DNA of 64,000 bases, taken from assembly GCA_003166955.1 (NCBI GenBank), contig PMUI01000070.1:118687-182686 (forward strand), given 5' to 3'. Positions 9,747 through 19,250 of the stretch are shown here, piece by piece. Below the pieces are notes generated by a model that saw only the letters and a program-made list of their open reading frames with translations, was not told the DNA's origin and made no database searches. The stretch is from Acidobacterium sp. (GTDB lineage: Bacteria; Acidobacteriota; Terriglobia; Terriglobales; Acidobacteriaceae). Made by a program: the position numbers and the translations under genes. Position 1 is the stretch's first letter. Every line of letters begins with the position of its first letter.

Positions 9747-10951
9747 AGATCAAGCACGCATCGGTCAACATCTGCTCGCCGGGGCGCAACTTCGTCACTC
9801 TGAAGATCGAGACGGACGACGGAATCTACGGCCTGGGCGACGGGACGCTGAACGGCCGCGAGCTCGCCGTCGCGAGCTATCTCAGCGAGCATGTGATTCC
9901 GTGCATCCTGAATCGCGATCCGTTTCAGACCGAGGATATCTGGCAGTATCTCTATCGCGGGGCGTACTGGCGGCGCGGGCCGGTGACCATGTCGGCGACC
10001 GCCGCGGTTGACATGGCTCTGTGGGACATCAAAGGCAAGGCGCTTAACACGCCGGTCTACAACCTGCTCGGCGGCCGGAGCCGCGATGGCGTGCTCGTTT
10101 ATTGCCACGCCCACGGCGCCGACATCGAAGAGGCCTGTGACGACGTTGCCCGTCACAGGGAGATGGGCTACAAGGCGATCCGCGTGCAGAGCGGCATTCC
10201 CGGGCTCGACGCGACCTACGGCGTGCCCAAAGGCGCATTGCCGTACGAGCCCGCGGAACGGGGCTTGCCGCCGGAGAGCCGCTGGTCGACGGAAAAGTAT
10301 CTGTTGCATGTGCCGAAGCTGTTTGCGCGGGTGCGCGAGCAGTTTGGCGATGATCTGCATCTGTTGCACGACTGCCATCATCGGTTGAGCCCGATTGAAG
10401 CGGCGCGCCTGGGCAAAGAACTCGAGCCGTTTCATCTTTTCTGGATGGAGGACCCGGTTCCGGCGGAATTCCAGGAAGGTTTTCGCGTGATTCGCGAGCA
10501 CACGACCACGCCGATTGCGACGGGCGAGGTGCTGAACTCCATCTGGGATGTGCATGACCTCATCCGCAATCAATGGATCGACTACGCGCGGCTGACGCTG
10601 ACCCACGCCGGCGGATTCACGGCACTCAAGAAAATCGCAGACTTCGCCGAACTCTACCATGTGCGGACGGGCTGCCACGGTCCCACGGATCTTTCGCCGG
10701 TGTGCATGGCGGCGGCACTGCACTTCGATCTGGCGATCCACAATTTCGGGATTCAGGAACACATGCCGCACAACAAAGAAACCGACGAAGTCTTCCCGCA
10801 CGCCTACCGCTTCGAAGATGGGTTTATGTTTCCGGGCGATGGCCCGGGGCTGGGCGTGGATCTCGATGAGAAGCTGGCCGCGAAGTATCCGTATCAGCGG
10901 GCGTATCTGCCGGTGTTGCGCAAGCTCGATGGCACGTTGTGGGATTGGTAA
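9743..10951 (+). CDS. manD: D-mannonate dehydratase, ManD/RspA family (enolase superfamily)
   Basis: The 402-aa protein matches the ManD (RspA) branch of the enolase superfamily, which dehydrates D-mannonate to 2-keto-3-deoxygluconate in glucuronate catabolism. Visible features are the capping domain with [11 protein letters not shown], the barrel segments HDCHHRL and MEDPVP carrying metal ligands, the [10 protein letters not shown] segment, and [10 protein letters not shown] with [10 protein letters not shown] near the C-terminus. The ATG overlaps the GH67 stop (ATGA), so uronate release and uronate dehydration are translationally coupled. Some ManD-family members are acid-sugar dehydratases of low activity, so mannonate as substrate rests on the GH67 neighbour. 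Confidence 0.87.
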   Translation: MKIKHASVNICSPGRNFVTLKIETDDGIYGLGDGTLNGRELAVASYLSEHVIPCILNRDPFQTEDIWQYLYRGAYWRRGPVTMSATAAVDMALWDIKGKALNTPVYNLLGGRSRDGVLVYCHAHGADIEEACDDVARHREMGYKAIRVQSGIPGLDATYGVPKGALPYEPAERGLPPESRWSTEKYLLHVPKLFARVREQFGDDLHLLHDCHHRLSPIEAARLGKELEPFHLFWMEDPVPAEFQEGFRVIREHTTTPIATGEVLNSIWDVHDLIRNQWIDYARLTLTHAGGFTALKKIADFAELYHVRTGCHGPTDLSPVCMAAALHFDLAIHNFGIQEHMPHNKETDEVFPHAYRFEDGFMFPGDGPGLGVDLDEKLAAKYPYQRAYLPVLRKLDGTLWDW

Positions 10952-11033
10952 GCGCCAGCCTGTTCGCGTGCCGGTACTACTCAGATTGCAATACGTAACT
11001 GGAAACGATCTTATTCTTCGAAGGAGTCCGATT

Positions 11034-13728
11034 GTGCTGATTGGTTCAAAGCGCTGGATGGTGATTCTGTGTGCCGCCATGGTCCCGGCGGCGTTGGCTC
11101 AATCTGCTCCCGATCCGGCGCACTCCGGACAAATCTGGTTTGACTCGTCGCAGCCCCTCGACACGCGCGTGGACGCGCTGGTCCATGCGATGACGCTCGA
11201 GGAGAGAGTCTTGCAAATGGAGAACCACGCCGCAGCGATTCCGCGCCTCGGCGTGCCGGAGTACGACTACTGGAGCGAGGGGCTGCACGGCATCGCGCGC
11301 TCCGGCTACGCGACGCTGTTCCCGCAGGCGATTGGCCTCGCGGCGACGTGGGACACCGACCTGCAACATCAGGTGGCAACGGTGATTTCGATCGAGGCGC
11401 GCGAAATATGAGCAGGCGATGCGCGATAACCTGCACAACATTTTCTACGGCCTGACGATCTGGTCGCCGAACATCAACATCTTCCGCGATCCGCGCTGGG
11501 GGCGCGGCCAGGAGACATACGGCGAAGACCCATTTCTGACCAGCCGCATGGGCGTAGCGTTCGTCGAAGGTCTGCAGGGCGACGATCCGAAATACTTCCG
11601 CACCATCGCGACGCCGAAGCACTATGCGGTCCACAGCGGGCAGGAGTCATTGCGGCACGAGTTCAATGTCGATGTGTCCCTGCACGACCTGGAAGACACC
11701 TTTCTGCCCGCGTTTCGCGCGACGATCACCGAGGCTCACGCCGACTCCATCATGTGCGCCTACAACTCCATCGACGGCGTCCCGGCGTGCACGAACACCA
11801 TGCTGCTCCAGGACTACCTGTGTAAGGACTGGGGCTTTCACGGATTCGTGACGTCGGATTGCGCGGCGATCACCGATTTCTTCTCGGCGACCGGGCATCA
11901 TTATTCGCCGGACGCGGCGCACGCCAGCGCGATCGCTGTGAAGGCCGGAACCGACACCAGTTGCGGGCAGGAATACAAGGCGCTGGTGGATGCGGTGCAC
12001 CAGAATCTCATTTCCGAAGCAGAGATTGACGCGGCGGTGCGGCGGCTCTTCACTGCGCGCTTCAAACTCGGCATGTTCGATCCGCCGTCGGAGGTGAAGT
12101 ACGCGCAACTGCCGTTTTCGGAGGTTGACTCGGCGGAGCATCGGGCGCTGGCGCTGAAAACGGCGCAGGAGTCCATCGTGTTGTTGAAGAACGATGGAAC
12201 GCTGCCGCTGAAGCCGGGGCTGAAGCGCGTCGCCGTCATCGGCCCCAACGCCGCATCGCTGGCCGCCATTGAGGGGAATTACAACGCGATTCCGTCGCAT
12301 CCATCGCTGCCGCTGGACGGCATCGAAGAGGCGCTGCGTGGAAAGGCCAGCGTGGTCTACGCGCAGGGGTCAGGCTATGTGGAAGAACTGCCGGTCGTGG
12401 TTCCGCGAACCGCGCTGCATCCCGAGCCCGGCTCAAAGGAATCCGGCCTCAAGGGCGAATATTTCAGCAATCCTGACTTCTCGGGAGCGCCAGCGCTTGT
12501 GCGCACCGATCCGCAAGTCGACTTTGACTGGACTGGGGCAAAGCCTGCGCCAATCCTGCCGATTACAAACTACAGCGTGCGGTGGACGGGAGTTTTCGAC
12601 GCGCCGGCGCCCGGTAAGTATGAGCTGTCGATTCGGCAGCCCGGCTGCTATCGCTGCGGAAACCAGGAAACCTACGCGCTCTGGCTCGACGGCAAGCAGC
12701 TTTACGACAGCACACAGCATCCGACGCCGAACCGGCGCGGACAACGCATGGCGCCAGTGGAGGTGAACATCGCCGATACCGGCCAGCACAGCATCCGCGT
12801 GGAGTACGTCTTCAAAGCTCCTCTGCTGGGCTCGGGCCTGTCGCTGGAGTGGCGCGCGCCCGCGGACGCGTTGCGCAACGAAGCGGTACAGGCCGCGAAG
12901 GACTCCGACGTCGTGCTGGCGTTCGTGGGGATTTCGCCGAACCTCGAGGGCGAAGAGATGCCGGTTCATGTCGAAGGATTCGCCGGGGGCGACCGGACCA
13001 GCATCGATTTGCCGAAGACGCAACTGGATTTGCTGGAGGCTGTAGCGGCAACCGGCAAACCGGTGGTGGTGGTGCTGATGAGCGGCAGCGCGATGGCCAT
13101 GAACTGGGCGAAAGATCATGCGGCAGCGCTGGTGGAGGCCTGGTATCCGGGCTCGGCCGGCGGCGAAGCCATCGCGGACGTGCTGACGGGGAAGACGAAT
13201 CCTTCGGGCCGGCTGCCCGTAACGTTCTACGCGTCCGACGATCAGCTGCCGCCGTTTACGGATTACAGCATGAAAAATCGAACCTACCGATACTTCGGGC
13301 GCGAGCCTCTGTATAGGTTCGGTTACGGACTGAGTTACTCGACTTATCGTTATTCTGACCTGAAGTTATCGACAGAAACCTTGCAGGCGGGCGAGGCGCT
13401 CACCGCTGAAGTTAGAGTGACCAATACGAGCAATCGCGCCGGCGATGAAGTGGCGGAGCTCTATCTGATTCCGCCTGGAGGGAGCAGCTATCCTCTGCGC
13501 AGCCTCGAAGGATTTGAGCGTTTGCACCTTGCGCCCCACGCAAGCGCAGTCGCGCATTTCAAACTCGACGCCAGGCAATTGAGCGAAGTGGATGACGGCG
13601 GCCATCGCGTGGTGCGGCCCGGCGATTATCAGGTGTTTGCAGGCGGATGTTCACCCGATGCTGCGCTGGGTGCAGGCGGAGTGTCGGCGAAGTTCGCATT
13701 AACCGGTTCAAAAGATCTGCCGGAATAG
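11034..13728 (+). pseudogene. GH3 beta-xylosidase with PA14 domain, single frameshift
   Basis: Two reading frames make one ~898-aa GH3 enzyme. The first runs from GTG 11034 (ribosome binding site AAGGAG at 11021-11026) through a signal peptide to EARE at ~11411; the second continues with KYEQAMRDNLHN. The break lies in the GC repeat at 11398-11405: adding two bases there restores EARAKYE, the family form, and makes the length an exact multiple of three. The rest is intact: DPRWGRGQETYGEDP, nucleophile Asp in TSDCAAI (about residue 276), a PA14 domain (GEYFSNPDFSG to LEWRAP), acid/base region LEGEEM, and a C-terminal fibronectin-III-like domain. The SDC context and size fit beta-xylosidases. 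It follows manD by 82 bp and would finish xylo-oligosaccharide breakdown. Confidence 0.88.
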
Positions 13729-13754
13729 GACCTTATACCGAAGGTTCAGCCCAT

Positions 13755-15026
13755 TCAGGTGGTTCCAGGGCTCTGGCCCCGCAGTGCCCGGTGGAGCAGA
13801 TCAAGTTTGGGTCCCGATTCGGGGTTTTCTTTAAGACGGGCCCAGGCCGCCTGAAGAAGCGCTGCAAGAATTCCAAGGAAGAAGCCCACGATGGTCGAGA
13901 CGAGAACGATGAGCGAGCGCTTCGGTGACGATTTGCGATCGGGCAGAACCGCTGGATCCACCACCTGGACCAGCGAGCCTTCTTTGGCCTCGTCGAGCTT
14001 GGCGATCTCGAACTGCCGCGCCAGGATGTCGAAGATCGTCTCGTTGTACTTAACGTCGCGCAGGTTGCGAACATACGCGAGGCCGGCCTCGGTCAGCTTG
14101 CCTTTGGGCGGCATCAGGGAATTAGCGCTTTCCTCTGAGCCGCCGAGTTTCGCCAGCTGGCCGCGCATGCTTTCCAGCTCCTGCTGCGCCTCCACAACCT
14201 GCGAATTCTCGCCGGTCGCATACGTCTGCATAGCCTGAATCTGGACTTCCTTGGCGGCGATCTGGGCGCGAAGGGTGGCGGCGGATTCGATGAGCACCTT
14301 GGTCTGACTATCCAGCTGGATGAGGCCCGTAGTCTGCTCGGTCCGCTGCAGAGCAACCTCGGCGTTCGCCAGGTTGTCCTTAGCCTGCAAAAGCTGCGTC
14401 TCAAAGAAGCCAGCTCTTTGTTGCGCCTCGGTGAGGGCAAGGTTCTTCGATAAACTGCGAAATTCCTCCACATACCCGTTGGCGAGCTCCACGGCGCGCT
14501 TCGGGCTGCGCGCTTCCACCGAGATGTGAATCAGGCCGTCTTTGCCCGTCCCATCCACCGTCGCATGCTTCTCAAATGTTTTGCGCGCGTCGGAGACCAG
14601 CCGCTTGTGGTACTCGGCCTGCAATTGAAAATCCGCGACCATGGCGTCTTCCACAGCCTGACCTCTCAGCATGGCGGTGTACATGTCATTGGGATTCTTG
14701 AGGCCGAGGCTGCCGCCGGCAAGAGCCGCGACCGAGCCGAGATTCCCAAGCTGCGAAGCGATCGCGGACCCGACAGAGGAACTCTGCTGCGGCGGCAACA
14801 GGACGACGGTTGCGGTGTACCAGTTGGGCAGAAGAAGGCAAACCACAATGGACACGATCGCGCACGCCGCAGTGACCAGCAGAACCGTCCATCTGCGTTC
14901 CACCAGAACGATCAGCAAGTCGAACAGGGTAATCTCCCTATCCTCCTGGCGATCCGTGGAGGGTGGTGTGGGCGGAAGTGCGCCGGAGGGTTCCCGCAGA
15001 TCGGAGTAGTGTGTTTCTGTCGCCAT
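13755..15026 (-). CDS. Wzz-type chain-length determinant / polysaccharide co-polymerase
   Basis: Inner-membrane protein of 423 aa with two membrane helices: N-terminal (WTVLLVTAACAIVSIVVCLL) and C-terminal (SLIVLVSTIVGFFLGILAAL). A long periplasmic coiled-coil region lies between them (approximately residues 160-340). This is the layout of Wzz/PCP proteins that set polysaccharide chain length. A tyrosine-kinase domain like that of Wzc is absent. It lies 71 bp downstream of the Wza-like gene in the same orientation and probably shares its transcript. The gene converges with the GH3 gene. Confidence 0.87.
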   Translation of the reverse strand: MATETHYSDLREPSGALPPTPPSTDRQEDREITLFDLLIVLVERRWTVLLVTAACAIVSIVVCLLLPNWYTATVVLLPPQQSSSVGSAIASQLGNLGSVAALAGGSLGLKNPNDMYTAMLRGQAVEDAMVADFQLQAEYHKRLVSDARKTFEKHATVDGTGKDGLIHISVEARSPKRAVELANGYVEEFRSLSKNLALTEAQQRAGFFETQLLQAKDNLANAEVALQRTEQTTGLIQLDSQTKVLIESAATLRAQIAAKEVQIQAMQTYATGENSQVVEAQQELESMRGQLAKLGGSEESANSLMPPKGKLTEAGLAYVRNLRDVKYNETIFDILARQFEIAKLDEAKEGSLVQVVDPAVLPDRKSSPKRSLIVLVSTIVGFFLGILAALLQAAWARLKENPESGPKLDLLHRALRGQSPGTT

Positions 15027-15097
15027 GCAAACGGTCGCATCCCTGAGGAAAGCGCACTAACCTAATATCTTACAGTTTCAAACGCCGGCGAGTCCGC

Positions 15098-17683
15098 TCA
15101 CGGCAGAACGCTGAGCGCGGCCGCTCCCAGAGCGAACTGCGAGAACAACTGCGAGTAGTCAAGGACGCCGCGCAGAGCGGAGGGCTTGAAAGTCTTTTCG
15201 GGAACCACGATCGTATCGCCCGGATTCATGCGCAGGTTGTCGAACTCGTTGCCCCAGATCCCGTTTTCCGCTTCGCGGCTGATGACCGACCCGTCCGCAC
15301 GAATGATAAAGATGTGCTTTCTGTCGGCGTCGCGATTCGGTCCGCCGGCGAGGTGCAGATACGTGCCGGCACGCCGGTTGTTCTCGTACAGAAACGAATT
15401 CTGGTCGTACACGGAGCCCACCACGTTGACACTGGCGGGCACGGGAGGCACGACGAAACGGTCGCCGTCTTCCAGCGCGATATCCGGCAGGACGTCGAGC
15501 CCGCTGCTGCCCACCCTGAATTCGAGAACGATCCTCCCGGTGGCGCGCATCTGGCGGAGCCGGCCCAGAAGCGACTGTTCGCTGTTCTGGGCCGCAGCCC
15601 CGCTGGCCAGATCCTGTGCGGAACTGGCGGGCGACGACGCAAGGGCCAGATTGCCCCGCTGCATCTGCATCTCCAGCGTCTGAATGTATTCGTCCATGCG
15701 GCGCTGCTGAATGGCGCGGGTGGTTTCACGCGTGAACTCGGAGCCAAACAGATAAGCGCTCGCCGTAAAGCCGCCGGCACGCTGCACCAGATCGCGGAGG
15801 GTCTCGCCCGGCTGCGCGGTGTAGACGCCGGAGTGCACAAACTCGCCTTCGAGGTAGATGAATTTGGTTTGCTGAACAATGGGCACGCGGATATCGCCCT
15901 GCGAGAAGATAGAGACGACATCGCCCGCCTCGATCACCAGGTCCTGGGACGCATCGTGCTGGAGTACTAGCTTGCCGAGGTCGAAGGGGATCAGAGTGGT
16001 CTTCAGGGTCGCGCGATCCAGCCGCTCGATCACGGCATAGTCCCAGTCGATCTCCGGCGCGACGGGGCCAACTTCAGTACGGGTCGCGGATGGGACCGAT
16101 GTGGCGTAGGCAGGCTGTTCAGAGGCCAGCGTGGCGCTGCCCGGACGCTGCGCCGCCGACAAGTTGCGATTCGGCATGCTGCCCGCTGCAGATTGTCCCG
16201 CAGCCCCTGCCGGAGCACCGGTATAGTTCTGTTCGCCTTCTGTTATGGGACCCTGGCCCGCATTCGTGCCGCCTGAGCCGCTTTCAACCATCCGCTGCAG
16301 TGGCAATTCGACCGGATCGGAGGGCTGGCGCAGGCCTGGGAACCTTTGCAGCGATTCGAATTCGGGCGCCGGAAGACCCATCTGCGCTCGTCTCCACCAA
16401 TAATTCCGGGTGATCAGAGAATCCTTGTCGGGTATCAGCTCACTGATGTGCATCCCAGGATGCCAGGCGAAGCGGCCCTGGTTGGCTGTGTTGCCGCGCA
16501 GGGTCACGGTCTTCTGATACAGCGGAACGATGGAAAAAACGCGAACCAGATCGCCGTCGGCCAGAGCTGTGGCAAGGCCGGCCTGATCCCATGCAACCTC
16601 CATCGCGTAGCGGTCGCGATGTTCGTCGATCCGCTCGATGGAGATACGCGCCTGCGCCGCCACCACGGAGGCCCCGCCGGCATCGGACAGGACGTCCGCC
16701 ATCGATTCCCCCTCGCGCAGCTCATAGATGGCCGGATTCCGGATGCTGCCCGTCATCGCAACCTGGGGTCCGGCGGGCGGAATGAAGAGCACATCGCCGT
16801 TCTGGAGGGGCACATCCTTCGATTTGTCGCCGTGCACCAGCAGCGAGTAGAGGTCGAAGTCGGTGACCTGAACTCCCGCCCGCCGCACAATAATGTGGCG
16901 GAAAGAACCGCCTGCCGCCGGACCGCCGCTGGAAAACAGCGCGTCGACCAGCGTGCTGAGGGAGCTCACCGTGTACATGCCGGGACGACGGGCTTCGCCG
17001 GCCAGGTAGACCTGAATCGCGCGGATCTGCCCCACGTCCACGGTCAGATCGAAATTGCGGTACACCCTTCCAATGGCTGAGCGAAGGTGCCCGTCCAGGG
17101 CGGAAAAGGGCATTCCGGCGACGTGCACCCCGCCGATCTGCGGCAGATAAATCTCGCCCGACCGGTCGACGCGATCGTCGGCGCGGAAATTCACCTGTCC
17201 CCAGACGCGGATAAGGATTTCGTCTCCCGGGCCGATAACGTAATCGGCGGGGACGGGGGTCATATCCAGCGGCGCAAATGTGGAAGGAACCTGACGAAAC
17301 AGGTTTGCGCCATAGACAGGAAGCACCTGCCCTGAGGTGGACGCGACGAATTTCTGGAATTCAGTCAGCCCTTCGGGTGCAAGGTTCTGTTGCGGCTGGC
17401 GCGGCACCGGCTGGCGGAGGTTTTCGTTATCCCGGTAGTCGAAAAAGAAGGGTTGTTGTTGACTGCCGTTTTGGCCAGGCTGCAGCGTGGGAGCGGTCGG
17501 CGACAGCGGCATCGAATTCTGATTCTGCGCACTGCATTGTGACGAGTTCGCCAGGAGGAGGTCAGAGCAATCCGGGTTGCCGGGGGAATTTTGCGGGTTA
17601 CCAGGAAGGTTGTCCTGTGCCCCGGCATGCAACACAAATGCGAGGCACGACGCCAAAAGGAACGAGGGGATTTGTCTCGTCAT
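15098..17683 (-). CDS. Wza-like polysaccharide export protein with SLBB repeats
   Basis: Periplasmic/outer-membrane exporter for capsule or exopolysaccharide. The ATG at 17683 begins a signal peptide (SFLLASCLAFVLHAGA); an upstream in-frame start at 17725 would put 14 non-signal residues in front. After a Pro/Gln-rich linker comes the Poly_export domain (ADYVIGPGDEILIRVWGQ) and several SLBB-type beta-grasp segments (VYLAGEARRPGMYTV, VAMTGSIRNPAIYEL, IYLEGEFVHSGVYTA, VNVVGSVYDQNSFLY). At ~861 aa it is much longer than E. coli Wza (~380 aa), as is common for multi-SLBB exporters. It is divergent from the sugar transferase gene and upstream of wzz. Confidence 0.9.
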   Translation of the reverse strand: MTRQIPSFLLASCLAFVLHAGAQDNLPGNPQNSPGNPDCSDLLLANSSQCSAQNQNSMPLSPTAPTLQPGQNGSQQQPFFFDYRDNENLRQPVPRQPQQNLAPEGLTEFQKFVASTSGQVLPVYGANLFRQVPSTFAPLDMTPVPADYVIGPGDEILIRVWGQVNFRADDRVDRSGEIYLPQIGGVHVAGMPFSALDGHLRSAIGRVYRNFDLTVDVGQIRAIQVYLAGEARRPGMYTVSSLSTLVDALFSSGGPAAGGSFRHIIVRRAGVQVTDFDLYSLLVHGDKSKDVPLQNGDVLFIPPAGPQVAMTGSIRNPAIYELREGESMADVLSDAGGASVVAAQARISIERIDEHRDRYAMEVAWDQAGLATALADGDLVRVFSIVPLYQKTVTLRGNTANQGRFAWHPGMHISELIPDKDSLITRNYWWRRAQMGLPAPEFESLQRFPGLRQPSDPVELPLQRMVESGSGGTNAGQGPITEGEQNYTGAPAGAAGQSAAGSMPNRNLSAAQRPGSATLASEQPAYATSVPSATRTEVGPVAPEIDWDYAVIERLDRATLKTTLIPFDLGKLVLQHDASQDLVIEAGDVVSIFSQGDIRVPIVQQTKFIYLEGEFVHSGVYTAQPGETLRDLVQRAGGFTASAYLFGSEFTRETTRAIQQRRMDEYIQTLEMQMQRGNLALASSPASSAQDLASGAAAQNSEQSLLGRLRQMRATGRIVLEFRVGSSGLDVLPDIALEDGDRFVVPPVPASVNVVGSVYDQNSFLYENNRRAGTYLHLAGGPNRDADRKHIFIIRADGSVISREAENGIWGNEFDNLRMNPGDTIVVPEKTFKPSALRGVLDYSQLFSQFALGAAALSVLP

Positions 17684-18074
17684 ACTGTGGTAACGCACGA
17701 CGCGAAAAAGGGGCGCGGAGAGCACAGAAAAGTGAGTTGTTTCATTGAATCGTGCAAGATGCCGCTGTGTCTACAGTCTAGCATGCTGCCGGGTGTGTAC
17801 AACGACGTATACCTTTGGGGGATTGAGCCACCATTTTGGGAAGGTTATTGTCGTAATGATCCTTACGTGACATTAGTGTACGGGTCGTCCAATTTTGATC
17901 CTTGAACCATTAGCTTCCACGGTATACTGCAGCCAGAAACAGGAAACATCATTGGTTACAGTTTAGTAACAACATACTTCATCCAATTAATCATCATCAG
18001 CCCGCCGGAAATGCTGATCTGTTTTTCCTTAGGTTTGCGAAAGTCAGAATGCCAAGCCGTTGTGATGGGTGGGA
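17684..18074. promoter_or_regulatory. divergent intergenic region of the polysaccharide cluster
   Basis: About 390 AT-richer bases lie between the Wza-like gene (-) and the sugar transferase gene (+), so both promoters should be here. A TTGAAC/TATACT pair (17902-17907, 17923-17928) points toward the + gene, but its spacer is only 15 bp. A palindrome, GTTACAGTTTAGTAAC (17955-17970), is a possible operator. No coding potential was recognised. Confidence 0.4.
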
Positions 18075-18980
18075 ATGAGCTCGCTTTCATTTGATAATCT
18101 TTTTTCTCCAGACACCCCTGACCACTCAGAGGATGTCTCGCGTCTTGCTTCTGCGGGTCGCACCGCGGCAAGAACTGCTGCCTGGAACGATGCGTCAGCT
18201 ACGGCCACCTGCACAGAGAAGGTTGCAACCGTACAGGCCAGTCCCTGGGCGCTTTCCGGGTTGCGCCGCCTTCTGGATCTAACCGTAGCCGGTGTGGCGT
18301 TGATCGCCTTTTCGCCGGTGATGCTGGTCGCCGCGGTTCTCGTGTGGTGGGGATCGCCGGGACCGGTGTTTTTCCGCCAGCGGCGGATGGGCCGCGATGG
18401 CAGGGAATTTACGCTCTACAAGTTCCGCTCCATGTGCCCCAGGAAGGGCAGCAACTCCTCGATTACGGTGAGCGGCGACGTCCGCATCACTCCCATTGGA
18501 ATTTTGTTGCGGCGTTACAAGCTCGACGAGCTGCCGCAGTTCTGGAACGTGTTGCGCGGTGACATGTCGCTCGTCGGTCCGCGCCCCAAGCTTCCTCATC
18601 ACGAAGCTCTGTGCATGGCCTGCCGCCCGGGAATTACCGGGGTGGCCACCCTGGCTTTCCGGAAAGAGGAAGAGTTTCTGTCCGAAATTCCGGAAGATCA
18701 GCTGGAGATCTTCTACGAGACGTTCGTGAAGCCGGCCAAAGCCCAGCTCGATCTGGAATACATGCGCTCCGCGACGCTGCGAAGCGATGCGAAGATTCTA
18801 TGGCGCACCGTTAGCGCCTGCCTGTTTTCTGGCGAAACCGCCGCGGCAGAATCCGCCGAGACGATCATTCACTATGAGGTTGCGGCGCGAACCCAGTCTG
18901 GCAGGCACTCGCCAGCCCCGGTCAGCCACTCCATCGCCCGGCCAGCGGCTTATCCAGCCAGTCTGAATCAGGAACTGTAA
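18075..18980 (+). CDS. bacterial sugar transferase (undecaprenyl-phosphate glycosylphosphotransferase)
   Basis: Initiating glycosyltransferase that loads the first sugar phosphate onto the lipid carrier. It has one hydrophobic segment (LDLTVAGVALIAFSPVMLVA, around residues 70-95) followed by the catalytic WcaJ/WbaP-type domain: GPVFFRQRRMG, YKFRSM, and DELPQFWNVLRGDMSLVGPRP. There is no N-terminal multi-pass domain, so this is the short form. The N-terminal ~60 residues are low complexity. ATG 18075 is preferred over an adjacent in-frame GTG at 18069. It is followed by a hairpin at 18991-19013. Confidence 0.9.
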   Translation: MSSLSFDNLFSPDTPDHSEDVSRLASAGRTAARTAAWNDASATATCTEKVATVQASPWALSGLRRLLDLTVAGVALIAFSPVMLVAAVLVWWGSPGPVFFRQRRMGRDGREFTLYKFRSMCPRKGSNSSITVSGDVRITPIGILLRRYKLDELPQFWNVLRGDMSLVGPRPKLPHHEALCMACRPGITGVATLAFRKEEEFLSEIPEDQLEIFYETFVKPAKAQLDLEYMRSATLRSDAKILWRTVSACLFSGETAAAESAETIIHYEVAARTQSGRHSPAPVSHSIARPAAYPASLNQEL

Positions 18981-18990
18981 ACTGCAGGAC

Positions 18991-19013
18991 GGGCTCCCTT
19001 GCCTTGGGAGCCC
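18991..19013 (+). terminator. hairpin terminator after the sugar transferase gene
   Basis: GGGCTCCC (18991-18998) pairs perfectly with GGGAGCCC (19006-19013) across a 7-base loop, 10 bases after the stop codon. The downstream run is CT-rich (TCCCTCCCCTTCC) rather than a clean T tract, so termination may be partial. Confidence 0.55.
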
Positions 19014-19250
19014 TCCCTCCCCTTCCCCCCTTGTTAACTCCCGAGTAACTGCACCCGTTGCTCGAGCGCCTTTTCCCAACGCGGCCCGCAGACGGTACCT
19101 TCGGTGCCTTCCCCTGACGAAAGTAATGCGCTCGTCCGGGCTTCGCTCCCAAATAATGGGCACACCTCACCGGCATATCCTGACGCTTTGCGCTGACGTT
19201 CGCGAAGACACCGGTGCGGAAACGTGACGTTGATCGCTCGGTGAAAGTGG

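Noticed and set aside
19014..19250. Possible riboswitch upstream of the giant surface protein
   Set aside because: Several short stems can be drawn, but no conserved core of a known riboswitch class was recognised on either strand.
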